From: Cyprinodon diabolis
Taxonomy: Eukaryota; Chordata; Actinopteri; Cyprinodontiformes; Cyprinodontidae
NCBI GenBank assembly: GCA_030533445.1
Contig: CM060065.1
Span: 19,330,474-19,394,473, forward strand
DNA length: 64,000 nucleotides
Reading direction: 5' to 3'
Shown: piece after piece, positions 44,356 to 56,630 of the stretch
How positions within the stretch are numbered: position 1 is the first letter of the stretch
Layout of the letters: the number at the start of each line of letters is the position of its first letter
Position numbers and translations under genes: made by a program
Notes under the pieces: generated by a model
What the model was told of the DNA's origin: nothing
The model's database searches: none
What the model saw: only the letters and a program-made list of their open reading frames with translations

Positions 44356-44960
44356 TTTGACACACAAACAGAAACTCCCAGGAGAAGAGAAATCAGTAAA
44401 ATGAGGTTTACTGAGAAAGAAAATAAATGTGCAGTGTTGATCTGGGTCTAGGCAGGAACAGCAACGTGGCAAACTGGGAAATGGAGAAACAGATAAGTGG
44501 AGGTCTTTAGGAGGAATGGACTACAGAGTCGCAGGGAATGAACCTCTGGGAGAATGCAAGTGGATTCCAGACGCGTGGGTTGTTGTTGGCTAGTGCTGTG
44601 GAGCAGATGACGTTCTTTGGCCGAAGGCTAAGGATCCTGGTGTTGTTATTGCTGGATGGTTAGAGCAGATGAAGGATGACACAACTGAAAGACTAGGGGA
44701 ACAGAAAACAGTTACCAGTTTTGCCATTTAAATCTGGAGAGCAGCACAGAAGTTTAGAAATGGCAGTGAATTTATAAAGCTTGAAGCAGCCAAACAGGAG
44801 AACAATTACATTGGTTAACACACCACCACCAGGCAACTGCGGTCCAGCTTCTCTCAAGCAGGTACTGAGGGGATGATGACAAGCAGGTGTGATAGGACAC
44901 CTGCGTGGAAAAAGCTTCAGCCCTGGTCATTCTCTAGAAGAAAACCTGCAGAGATGGAAA
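44356..44960. repeat. Probable old LTR-like dispersed repeat
   Basis: A purine-rich region (CAGGAACAGCAACGTGGCAAACTGG, GGTTTACTGAGAAAGAAAATAAATG) similar in style to the LTR-like repeats at 36508 and 41760. Ends and duplication were not found. The call rests on composition and motif style only. Confidence 0.35.
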
Positions 44961-47900
44961 ACACCACAAACCAAAGCCCTCCGCTCATATATTTTAATTG
45001 TTAAAGTCATCTGGAGATCATAGCAATTCATGAAAGATTAAACTGTGAAAGAGACTTGAACCAGGAACCTAAAACAGTACAGATAGAAAGAAACCATGAT
45101 TTATCAGAAGATTGTTTAATATTTCAAAGGCAGCCCAGTACTAAAAACAACAATTTAATTACCAAATAATCAAACCAACTGCAAACTAAATGCGCATAGG
45201 CAAAGCTGGATTATTGGGCAGTGCAGTCATGTCGCTAGATCGAAGTGTGTTTTTCTTCAGTTAGTATTTTCCAGATATACATATACTTAGAATCCACACT
45301 GAAAGAGGCTGATATTTATCCAAGTATTTCCCTAAAATAAATTAATTAGTAACGGAATACTCTAAATTAGATAAACATTTACTGTTGGCTTCTCCATGAT
45401 TTTGTAAAAGTGCTGAACTAGCTCATATTTTACCATTTTGTAGAATCAATATTATTGTGTTAAAGACATGGTGGCAGACTTAAATTTTTCTATTGAAAAG
45501 TGGATAGTCAGACTAGATAAATTTGTATGTACACTGTTTTACCTTGTGTTAATAACAAGTTTTATGGTTTGTGCAGAGAAAATTTGCTGTGTTTTAAATA
45601 TTTTCTGAATCAGCTGTAGCTCTAACTCATCACATAGAGATGAAGTATTGGTCCTAACGTTTTTACCTGCACCTGTGAGAAATTGATAAATGTAGCATTT
45701 TTAGTTACTACGGGAAATTATTTTATAGCAATAAACACAAAATAAACACACCTCAGTAGATAATTGAAAGTGCTGTAGGCCTAAATGAAAAACATGCTAG
45801 AAAAGCAGAGAAGAGTAAAATATATTGGCATAGATGTAATAACATAATCAATACGAATAATTAAAGAGAATAAAAACCATTATACAAAATAACATGATTA
45901 TAACAACATTTTTGTCCTAAGCCTAACTATTACTGATTTATATAGATAACCCTAAATCCAACCTAAACTAAATTCATACCTTAGTCCTAAACCTAAGCCC
46001 CACCCCAAGAAGAGAACATTTCCTCATGGGGGCCAGATAGTGGTCCTCACACGTACCTATAATTCTTCAAAACAATAAAAGAAACATAGCCACATACACA
46101 AATAGAATAGTTGATCCCCACTATGTAGCATTTTAACTTGAGTAAATATTTTCCCTAACCATGTCTGAAATATTAGTAAACACCACATATACAAAACTTT
46201 GTATTTCTATCCATATGAAGATGTTACTTTGACTTACACTCATTTTAGTATTGATGCCTAACCCTGATTTTACCCGAATCCTTTCATTATCGGTATATTC
46301 CTTACCCTAAGCTTAACCTAAAGTTAATTTACACCATACCTCCAAACGTACTCTCTAAGGTTAAAAATGGGAGCAGGCCACATTAGAACCAGAATTTGGT
46401 TCACATAATGCCTGTCTATCCAAAATATTTACTAAACTTTCCCTGTTGGAATTTTAGTAAATATACCAAAAACTGTTCTAAATAGGTAACATAAGCAAGT
46501 ACACTCACACTACAGCTCTGGCTGACATGCCTCAAACTCTCAACAAACACACCCACTACCTGCAGTTCAAATTATCAACAGAGACCGATTATTAATGGAC
46601 TGGAAAGCAGCCAAGTGATTTCATAGGTTAGGCTACGTTATACAATAATAATCAGTAAAGGGGATTGATATTTCTTTTTTATAACCAACACAATCAGATT
46701 GTTCTCTGTAGTTAGCCTACAGATATACAGTTTAAGAAATGTCAGCATGGAGCAAACCTACTTACTGGTGTTCAGCTGACAGATGTACAGCTTACAGTGA
46801 CAGTTTTCCCGTCGCTACCAGGGCCTCCATCCGATCCTCCTTCATTCTCTTGAGTGTCCTGGAAATATCCTGGATTCTATGGATTTTCATCTTTTCATTT
46901 TGAATCATTGCATTTCACTCTTTTGTGTGAATATCCAAACATCATTTTAAAGCAATTTTGACAACTCATTTGCACACTGTCAGAGTTTATGATAGACCAT
47001 AAAATTTAGATTATGAGAAACACTGCTGTATAGGGGCTCTAAATTGATATAACCAGTCTGTAACCGACACAAAAATAAAACATATTAAGACTAAAGTTAG
47101 AGTCTTGCTTTCAAGTGTGAACTGGTTAAGAGAAGAGGCAACTAAAATGTGACAAAGCTCTGTAACAAATACAATGATGCAATGATAGACTTATGGCAGC
47201 CTTAAACTACTACATATTAACTAGGAAAGTCAAAGAAAACTTGATCAGCTTTTGTTTGTGAACAGTGGTGCCTCCAGAACTGTTTCAAAGGGGTGGCCAG
47301 ACAGCCACTAAGATCTTAGAGTGGCACACTGAAACTAAAAGCCATCGTTTCAGGGTTTGAATCTACTATTGTGGTAAACCTGATTTAAGTTAACACCTAC
47401 TGATATCTTGGTTTATTAAAAGACTAATTAATTGGTCGGGGACTGGTTCTCTTGGTCAGTCAATCAGAGTTACTGGAACTACGGCAAGCCGCTATGAGTA
47501 TTGAATGGGGAAATAAGCATGAAAAATATATTGTGTTTCATGTGGTGTGAGAATGGGTCAAATTGTGTGACAGTCACACTCAAAGTCTGACGCTTGGCAG
47601 CGCTGCCATTAAACTCTTAATGGGAATTCTATAAAGTGTGGCTCACACTTTTCTCTATCCCCCTGTTTCTTTCTTTCTTTCTTTCTTTCTTTCTTTCCTT
47701 CTTTCTTTCTTTCTTTATCACTAAATGAAATGCCAAGCTATCCTGTAAAAAAAAAACAGCCTGTTAAAGTAAAACTTTTACTGGTAAAGAGCCCATCTGT
47801 AATTTGAATGTAGCAAATAAAATTGTTCACTGAGGAAATAACAACACATCCAAAGTGGAGATTTTTATAAAAGGTACCTACTACCTTGTTCCTTTGCAGC

Positions 47901-49907
47901 CTCTGCTGTGTTGTCTATCATTTTTTTGTGGCATCAAGCCAAGTGGTATTTCGCCTCTGGGGTTGTGTCTGCCCTTTTGTTGGATGTCGCTATTATTGTG
48001 GATCGCTTTTGGGGTAAAAGAGCTAGGAGGAGAATCAGGGCTGACTGAAAATCTCGTCAATAATAAAAAATTGCAGTTCCTTAGTGAGACCCTTTCTTAG
48101 ATTTCAAACAAGTTTAAGAAATACTGCCACTGGTAAAGATGTACTAAGGTTGTGGTCTTGAAATGAGGGTAAAATGGTTTGTCCTGCCTAAAATGCAAAT
48201 TGCTCATATGCTCATAGGCCTAGTGTCAACCTGTTAGAGCCAAAACACATTGGATCAAAAAATCAGGTCATATGATGTCACATGCTTGCATTTTGAGCAA
48301 ACGTTGTCTGTCACTAAGACTGGAGCAAATGCTAACAATAAAGTCAATAAATAGTACAGTAGCGTATGAGTTCGGACATTCAGTAAAAATAAAAAAGGGA
48401 AGTGGCAATCTTGTTTGAGCAGCTAGTGCTGCTATTCATTTTTTCACAAACCCTAATATTCTCATGTGAATACTCAGTCTTGTAAGTCTAGTACTCCTAA
48501 GTCCAAAACCCTGCCAAGTCCACCTAAAATCTCTCAGATTTTCAATGTTATAATGAATTATTGTGAAGGTGGGCATATCAATAAAAACAACAGGTCTATT
48601 AAAATTTATGCTGTGTACATCTACCCTTACACTATTCTACAAATTACCACATGGTTTTAGACTTAGTCCCCAAGAAGACCAACAAACTAGTCTTCCATCC
48701 ATGGCTCAGAAAAAGGACACAAATCACCAATAAAGATGCTGCAGTACAAATACCGGGCCTTTTTGTTGCAGATCCATTTAGATGCACAGCCTGAATGAAA
48801 AGTACCTTTGTGGGCACGCCTAATTTCATCTCTGTGTGGATGGGGCCTTAGAGATGCGATTACGCTTTCATGTGCACTATACAGTCCACAGTTTAATAGA
48901 AAAAGAATTACAATTAGTTGCTTGATGAATTAAATAACTTTTATCTGTATTCTTCCTCATTAAGCACAGTTTGGCCGTTTAGGTTTAGTAGCTGATGGTT
49001 TTTGTTTTTTTTTTTTACTTTTTATCAAGTCTTTTTGTTTTTCCAATTTTTAATCTGTGTCATGTGGCTGCTCTTTTTAAATTGTTCTGAAAATAAATGT
49101 GTTTCTTGTGACACAGGAAAGGCAGATAGGGAATGAGCAAAAAGTTTGATTAAACTAGAGAAAGGGGAACAGATAAATTGTGATGGGTGCCATGCTTTGA
49201 AGTATGCCACAGTGAGCAATCATGGCCATTTTGGTGTTATTATGCAATCTCTCTCTCTCTCTCTCTCTCCTCCTTCTCCTCTTTACCTCCATCTGTCTCT
49301 GTCCCCCCACTCTGTCCATCTGTCTTGCCTGCTCGCCTTCCCGTCTGTTCTCATGTAACCCTCCTTGTACCGCAGCACACACACTCACAGCTTGGCCTTA
49401 TCTTTATTCCCAGACAAGGCTTCCCGTTTGGGCTGTCATCAAACCACTTTGAATCGTCTTGTTTAATGGTGAATGTGGTGAGACATGATGTGCCCAATCA
49501 CATGACTCTGACTTCCATTCCAGTGGATGTGTGCCGTATTCCACTCTGAGAGAGGTAATATGTATTGAAGAATTCAACTTTAAAATCGTGGAGTGGCTGA
49601 ATACAGATTAAAAAGTCTCTCTATATGATTAAATGCTCCCAGACATGGCTGGCATTCCACTTCTGCAGTCCAGAGCAAGAGGCTTTCTTTACCCAGTTAA
49701 AAGGCTTTACCTGTTACAATGACAAATCTCTTTTACACAAGTTCTTCTGTAACTTTAAGTCATCCAAGGTAGCTTACAATAATAGCATTGCAAATTATAA
49801 TTAAATTCACAGCATTACTTTAAGGGGGCAGAAACATACTGTATGTTGATTATCAGCTGCTGAACACCTAAATTAAATTAAACACTATTATTAATTAAAA
49901 TGCTATT
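44961..49907. repeat. Non-coding, with microsatellites and repeat fragments
   Basis: No gene. Contents that I can see: a CCTAACCCTAA-style degenerate repeat around 45918-46005 and 46256-46330; a hAT-MITE-like fragment beginning CAGTGGTGCCTCCAGAAC at 47265; a (TTTC)n microsatellite at about 47664-47717; a (CT)n run at 49248-49270. ORFs at 47855-48100 and 49187-49549 are low-complexity or featureless and not supported. Confidence 0.55.
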
Positions 49908-50600
49908 ATGCTATTCAATTTAATTCAGTTTATGTATAATTTAGAACATATGTAATCTTAAGGCTTTTTACAGAGACAAGTTAATCAAATCATATAGATG
50001 GATTGGTTGAAGATATCATCCAAGGAAACCAAGCTGATTGCTTAGTCCTTGACTTTGCAGGATTAGCTCCTTCTCGATGAGCATGTGGCAACAGTAGACA
50101 GTCACTTGCATTGTGTTAATGACTCTGCAGCAATGCGCCACACCAAGCATTCATGCAGCGATAGCCAAAAAAAAAAAAAACTTCTTGACAGGAAAAAACC
50201 TCCAGCAGAACCAGGCTCAGTGTGAGGAGCCTTCTGCTGAGCTCGGCTGGGGGTTCTAGGAGACAGAAGTAGACATAACAAATAAACATAAGCACTGATC
50301 CATAAAGACTTTCTATGTTAGAAAATGTTACGGTAAAACTAGCTCCACTGAGGGCTCTCACTAGAAAAGAAACAGTTAACAGGTGAACTCTGAGGTGGTA
50401 TTCTAGCCAAAAAGAAGCATAATGTAAGTTACATAAAGCTAAACCTAGAGCTATGTCTAGGAGAGAAACTAGACTAAGCACTGAAAAACAGGCTAAACTC
50501 TGTCCTTTATAATAGGAATAGCTGATGGCAGCAGCCCAGCTAATGCTTTTGTCCAGGATGGTGTCACAGCTAAACAGAGTGCCAGGCAAAATAACGGTAC
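49908..50600. repeat. Teleost interspersed repeat, TTCAATTTAATTCA family
   Basis: Begins with TTCAATTTAATTCAGTTTATGTATAAT and continues with ATAGATGGATTGGTTGAAGATATCATCCAAGG, TTTGCAGGATTAG and the poly(A)-interrupted AACCTCCAGCAGAACCAGGCTCAGTGTGAGGAGCC block (near 50198-50232). This is the same family as 15818-16431, here with a longer body. No coding capacity is supported: the 157-codon minus frame at 50116-50589 is within the repeat and shows no domain. Confidence 0.65.
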
Positions 50601-52069
50601 TATAATGAGTAAAGCTGAGAGAATAAACAGTTATTTTCTTAAAAATTGAGAAAATAAGTAGAATGAAGCAGAATGATGAAAAGTGTTCCCTACAGCCAAA
50701 GCCTACAGCAGCATAACTATAGATTTGCTGAGGATAACCTGAGCAACCCTAACTATAAGCATTTCATAAAGCTCATATTTTTTCTGTAAAGTTTTACTAC
50801 TAGTTATAATAGTTAACAGGGTGTCTGCCTCAAAACTGGACCAACACCAGTAGTTGGTTACACAAGAGATAGGCCTGGTAATTAAAAGATCTGCATTGAA
50901 TTCTACAGTTCTCTAATATAGAATGGGACCTGATTACTTCGGCTTTGGGAAATTTGAAATCCATGAGCAGAGGTAAGCAAGCACTAATACACCTTATAGG
51001 TCTAAAAACAAGAGTACTGATTGCCCAATTGCAGGTCTCTAAATAAGTAGCGTTCCAGGAATTGCATTTATAAAATTTCCAAGATTATTTTATAAAAGCC
51101 TTTCATTCCTTGTAAAACGTCTTAACACTAAGGAGCAATTTCATAGTAATTAGATATTTACCTTTTACAGAAGAAAAACATGTTTTGAAATTGCACAGTT
51201 AAATGAAACTGTGCACTTGTCAATATACTACTGTAGTTTTTGAAAATGTATTCCATGGCTAAATGAATTGTTTTATGATAATCTGACATCATATGTCGGT
51301 ATGTGTACTAAATTAGTTTCTGATTTTAAGTGTCTTAAGATGATTGTTTATGTTAATTGGCATATTTATAAACTAAATTTTAAAGAATTTCAATGTTCTA
51401 CTGAATAAGAGAATTGTTGAGCTAATGTTGAAAATCACATTGATTAAATTAGGTGATAATGGATTGCTGAGACTGACCATGTAAATCCTCCCATCCAAAG
51501 CTTTTTTAAATGTTTTTAATGCTCAATAAAATAAAGCACAAGTAAAGCCCTGTCAGCAACCTTAGAAAAAAAAAAAAGGTGTACAGATGCTCTGCTCAAA
51601 ATGCTCAATTAAAGAAATGTTTAAGAAAAAATAGACAAAGAATGCCATGCAAAGCTTCTTTATATTTATGCGTGTATTTCAGTATATACTGCTTGTTCTT
51701 TTAGCGGTACTGTTGTTTCAGTTGGCCTTTGACAAGAACTAGTAGTCACTTCATTTCAGCCAGGTTAAAAGGAAATAATTAATGTTCCTCTGCACCAACT
51801 AAACACTATGAAGTAAGATTAAAAGGAAAAAATTCCTATGCATTTATTATAAGTAAAAAGTATACCCTAGTAATTTCATAAATCTATGAAATTACCTTGT
51901 ATGCTTGTTCTCTTAGTATCTCTTTGATTTTATCACATTTCTTACATAAATGGTATTTTCTGATAATTTCTGATAACTCAAACTCATTCTAATGATGTTG
52001 AAAATCAGTTTTAACTGAAATATGCTCATTTTGACTACATTTGTAATGTCATTCGATTTTATAGATCAG
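50601..52069. other. Non-coding, nothing recognised
   Basis: AT-rich, no ORF above 60 codons and no repeat ends. The final four bases TCAG (52066-52069) are the left target duplication of the Gypsy element. Confidence 0.55.
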
Positions 52070-52299
52070 TGTGACACATTGAACAATGGAATCTGATAAA
52101 TATGTTTTTCTGATCTGTGTTCTACGGGCTAAATCTTGCTGGGAGATGATGCCCGTGATTGATTAGTCATGCCTTCTTAGGAATGAAGGGGGAGCTATTA
52201 GCCACGATGTCTCATTCCTGCTGTGTTTGCCTGAATGGAAGCATCGTGTCTGAGCTTCTTTCATTCTTTCAAACTGTTTTCAGTGTGCAGGCCACAACA
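52070..52299 (+). repeat. Gypsy 5' LTR
   Basis: 230 bp, TG...CA, same length as the 3' copy and differing at about five positions by eye. No obvious TATA box or AATAAA. The ends carry TGTGACA. Confidence 0.95.
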
Positions 52300-52302
52300 T
52301 TT

Positions 52303-52320
52303 TGGAGGTCCCACCGAGAT
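52303..52320 (+). other. Gypsy primer binding site, tRNA-Gln
   Basis: TGGAGGTCCCACCGAGAT begins three bases after the LTR. It is exactly complementary to the 3' end of vertebrate tRNA-Gln (UUG) plus CCA as I remember it, so that tRNA is the likely primer for minus-strand synthesis. Confidence 0.8.
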
Positions 52321-52525
52321 GATTGAGTCCTGGATGGGCTATTTGGAATAGACGTCCGGATCATCACTCATCTTTTAACTCATCACAGTTGCTGTCAAGG
52401 AAGATGGTAAAGGGTGCTCGTCCAACATCTGTGCAGAGTGATCTTTATATCATCTGAGGTAATCCGCTAGAGCCAGGAGAGGTACATCATCTACTCTACA
52501 GAGTATCGAGCATCATAACATCAAC

Positions 52526-54134
52526 ATGACAGATACTGGAATGGATTCATCAGAGCTGGAGGATTTAAAGCTAATGGTGGGAGGTGCACTATACACTTTG
52601 ACAAAAGATGCTTTGATTGATGTTTGCGATTTCCTAATAATTGCTGGACCCAAATTTGAACATGTGTCTGGAAAAAGTCGTCTCACTCTAATTACACTTA
52701 TCAAACAACATCTTGAAAGAAAAGAACTGTGTGAGCTTGAGGATCAAGGTATGGCTGAACTGTTAGCTTTGAAAGACAAAGTAATAGAGTTACAACAGCC
52801 TGTTGAGGAAACAAAACAAATAACAGCAGCCAAACAGATAAGCTGTGTACCAGAGTTGACAGTTCAGCAATCAGAGGAGGAGCAACTGAGGAGAGAAATT
52901 GCTACATTACAGCTAGCATTAGAGGGATCATTACAAGAGAATAAAAACAAAAGTGATGGAGCAAGAAAATTTGACCATAATATCAATAAACAACCCCTTC
53001 TTTCCCTACAGTGGAGCAAAGAGTTCAAAATCTCTGGCCGGATTGGAGAACCAGGCCAAAAGGACAAACTCTCTTTTTCTAGCCTGGCACACCAGATCGA
53101 GCAAGCTATTAATAAAGGCTTCCCTGAAATAGAAATAATTGATGCAGTAATAAGAGCAATCTCACCTGGATTGCAACTACGGAGTTATTTGGAAGGCAAA
53201 ACAAACCTGACTCTGCCTACTTTGAGGAGAATTTTACAATCTCATTACCAGGAGAAGGGAGCAACAGAGCTTTATATACGACTATAAACAACTCACATCA
53301 GAAGTCCAGAGCAGTAGAGAAACCCCACAAAACTTTCTTATCCGTGCGCTTGATTTGAGACAGAAAATACTTTTTGCATCACAGGAAGATGAATCTGGGC
53401 TGAGGTATGATCCCAACCTTGTGCAAAGTATGTTTCTCCACACTGTTTTGACAGGGCTGCAAAATGACAGCATAAGAAGTGACCTACAGCCATACCTGCA
53501 GCAGACAAATCCAAGCGATGAACTGCTACTTGAGAAACTCAACAAAGCTTGTGCAAACGAGACAGAGAGACAAAATAAAAGGAAATTACTTACCCAACAA
53601 AGACCAGCCATGATTCAAACTGTCCAATCAGAGGAAAAAGCAACAGAAAAGAAGACCAAAAACATAAAACACGAGCATTCCTGCCAAAATCAGCCTGATG
53701 TTCTGAATGAACTAAAGGAGATGCGCTCTGATATCGCTGCATTGAGGCATCTGGGAGCTGAAGTTGCACAAATAAGAGAGTCCATCCGGGGCCCAAACGC
53801 ACCGCAGTACCATCCACCACATGCAATACAGGAATGCATTACTCCTCAATCCAAATTTCCTACTCAAAACACATGGCAACACCGAGGACAGGAGTGGAGG
53901 GGACATGCACGACCATACCAGCAACCCTTCCCATCTCAACAGTCATATCCACATCTGATCCGTGCTCGTGCAAGGAAATGTTTTCCTTGTCAGCAAAATG
54001 GTTGTGAGTACTGCAACCACTGTTACCGCTGTGGCAGTACTGAGCACTTTATTGCTGGCTGCAGAAGGAAGATTGGAGATAGCAATGACAATCCTTTAAA
54101 TGGAACAGGGTTACCCCCAAGGGACAGGGAGTAA
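52526..54134 (+). pseudogene. gag: Gypsy gag (two frames after an indel)
   Basis: The first part, from ATG 52526, reads to a stop at 53285-53287: an acidic N-terminus, a helical segment, a coiled coil and the start of capsid. The frame then shifts by a small insertion near 53267-53284, and gag continues in the next phase (open from about 53283) to the stop at 54132. It ends in a Cys/His-rich nucleocapsid with the CCHC knuckle CYRCGSTEHFIAGC (about 54024-54062), preceded by additional Cys (CFPCQQNGCEYCNHC). Gag forms the virus-like particle. The pol frame overlaps its end in the -1 phase, so a programmed -1 shift in 54100-54134 is possible, although no ideal slippery heptamer was identified. 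Confidence 0.88.
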
Positions 54135-55357
54135 CCTTTAACACAGACTTGTCCCATCAGCATTGCTCCTTTTGTGGTGTTTCTGGAATGGAGCACAGTC
54201 TTCGGATATGTAAATCCTGCAGGAGAGATACTTATTGTTCTAAAGTTTGTCAAAGTGGACATTGGCCAAAACATAAAAGACTGTGTAAACAACATTCAGA
54301 GAAAAGAACAAAGAGCATACACACAAAGAAAAGAAGTAATCAAACTCAACTTGTTTCTTTGGTGGGTAAGAGATGCATAGTTGAGTGTTATATTCAAGGA
54401 AAGAAGGTTCAAGCATTGTGGGATACAGGCTCTCAAGTAAGTATCATTGATGAACAATGGAAAGTGAAATATATGCCTGATGAGACACTTAACAATATAT
54501 CTGAGCTACTTGATGCACCTGACGACTTGAAAATCACTGCTGCTAATGGGCAAAACATGCCTTACAAAGGTTTCATTGCAGTTACTGTTGCTCTGCCAGC
54601 AGGGGGCAGTGAAATGAAAGTACCAATGTTGGTGATGACAGGCAATGGACTTCCACAGCCCATCCTTGGCTTTAATGTCATTGAACACATGGTTAAAACT
54701 ACCACAACACAACCAATGAGTGGGACACACACAAATAAAAAGTTGCAGGAGACATTAATGACAGCTTTTCCAAGTTTAAAAGAAGAAAATGTTGCCACGT
54801 TTGTTGATTTAGTAATTGCTGAAAAGTCATGTGATTATATTGTGGAAACAGCCAGGGAAAAAGTCATTGTGCCAAAACACACATCTGTGCTGGTTGACTG
54901 TAAAGTGAAAATAAGACCTGTTAACATGGACATCATACTATTGTTTGAGCCAGAGATCAACCCACAGTGGGCAGATGGCCTTGAGCTTTGTGAGACTCTG
55001 ATTACACTTAAAAAAAAAAATGTGCCACCGTATATCACTCTCAGTGTCCAAAATCCCACTGAGCATGACATTGAACTGCCAGGAAGAGCTGTAGTAGGCA
55101 CTTTACAACAGATTGAGGCTGTGTATCAAGAAACCATTCTGGGGGAGAAGGATCAAGCTCCAACAGCTTTGATTAGTCAGGTGTGTACAGAAAGTGTTAA
55201 AGAAGAAAGTTCATGGGATCCACCTGTTGACCTTAGCCATCTAAGTAAATCTGAGAAAGAGAGAGTACAGAAAATGCTTCTTGAAGAATGTGCATCTTTT
55301 TCTAAATCGGATGATGATATTGGCTGTATTGAAAGACTGAAGTTAAGCATACACTGA
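54122..55357 (+). pseudogene. pol: Gypsy pol start: MYND zinc finger and aspartic protease
   Basis: In the -1 phase relative to gag. Residues encoded at 54164-54286 are a MYND-type zinc finger: CSFC, CKSC, YCSKVCQ, HWPKH and a final C, with the usual spacing of seven Cys and one His. MYND fingers bind proline-rich peptides in host regulatory proteins. An aspartic protease with active-site WDTGSQVS (about 54419-54442) follows, with the retroviral-type ILGFNVIEH near 54663. The last ~80 codons are the linker before RT and end at 55355-55357, where the sequence of the N-terminal half of RT is missing. Placing a MYND finger between nucleocapsid and protease is unusual. Confidence 0.88.
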
Positions 55358-56630
55358 AGGACCTGACCCCGGTTGCACGCACATATATGAGAATAGTCAG
55401 CCATTAACTGCATTTGTGACTCCATGGGGTCTTTATGAGTGGATAAGGATTCCCTTTGGGCTCATGAACGCTCCCGCCGCCTTCCAACGCTGCATGGAAG
55501 AGTGTCTGCAGGAGGTCAGAGACAGCATTTGTGTTCCCTATTTGGATGACACATTGGTCTTCAGTCAGTCATTTGATGACCACCTTGCTCATGTGCGGAA
55601 AGTACTGCAGCTGTTAAGAGGATATGGGATTAAATTAAAACCTGCCAAATGTGAACTCTTCAAACAGGAGGTCCGCTTCTTGGGGAGGATTGTTTCTGTT
55701 GAGGGCAGCAAAATTGATCCAGCAGACACCATCGCTGTGAGGACATTGAAAGACAAGAAACCCAAAACTGTTGGTGAGTTACGTGCAATTATGGGACTGC
55801 TAAGCTATTACAGACAGTACATACAGGATTTCTCACGGATAGCAGTGCCATTATACAACCTGCTGAAGGACTCAACTGTAAATCAGCCACAGAGTAGGGG
55901 AGATAAAAGACAAGTAACAAAGAGAGGAGCCCCATCACACAAACCAATTGAGTGGAGTGATGAACATCAACGCACACTGGAGAGGTTAATAAACTGTTTG
56001 GCTGAACCCCCAGTCCTTGGTTTTCCAGATTTTGCAAAGCCATTCATTCTCCACACAGATGCATCTGATAAAGGCCTTAGCGCTGTCTTATATCAACACC
56101 AAGATGGTAAGCTGCGTGTAATAGCCTATGGTTCCAGAACTCTGACTACTTCTGAAAGGAATTACCATCTTCACTCAGGAAAATTAGAGTTTCTGGCACT
56201 GAAGTGGGCCATAACTGAGAAATTCAGAGATTATCTGTATTATGCCCCAACATTTACTGTGTTTACAGATAATAACCCACTGACCTACATCCTGACGAGT
56301 GCCAAATTAAATGCAACTGGATCCAGATGGGAGGCTGAACTGGCAGATTTTCATTTCACCATTTGCTATCGTCCGGGTAAAGAGAATGTGGATGCAGATA
56401 GCCTTTCAAGAATGCCAGTGAACATTGAGGAAGTGATGAAGCAATGTACAGAAGAACTGACATCTGACAGTGTGGCTGCTGTGACACAAACTGAGGCCAA
56501 GTATCCCATCTCATATCAGTTATGTGCAGCGCTAACATCTCCTGGATGGGATTCAGAAACTGAATTGATGAAAAAAAAACTGTCAGCTGGTGAAATCTCC
56601 CAGGCACAGAAAAAACGACAAAGACATTAG
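55358..56630 (+). pseudogene. pol: Gypsy reverse transcriptase (C-terminal half) and RNase H
   Basis: Starts in the palm at [15 protein letters not shown], so the preceding fingers and the first catalytic Asp motif are absent: a deletion of some hundreds of bases at about 55360-55410. Present: PYLDD with the catalytic Asp pair (55536-55550), the thumb, and Ty3-type RNase H with Asp in HTDASDKG, Glu in [10 protein letters not shown] and Asp in FTDNNPLTY, then the DADSLSRMP end. The frame is lost in an A-run near 56608-56615 just before integrase. Activity is impossible without the missing palm part. Confidence 0.9.

Noticed and set aside
45918..46330. CCTAACCCTAA-like stretches suggesting interstitial telomere repeats
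   Set aside because: Units are too irregular and interrupted for TTAGGG arrays. More like a degenerate dispersed repeat.
47855..48100. 81-codon ORF rich in hydrophobic residues
   Set aside because: Hydrophobicity follows from T-rich composition. No signal peptide plus mature domain pattern, no neighbours and no splice context.
49187..49549. 120-codon ORF
   Set aside because: Spans a (CT)n microsatellite giving Ser/Leu repeats. Not a supported gene.
54098..54134. Programmed -1 frameshift site between Gypsy gag and pol
   Set aside because: The phases fit and a CCCCC run is present, but no heptamer of the X-XXY-YYZ form in the gag phase could be defined, so it is mentioned only as possible.
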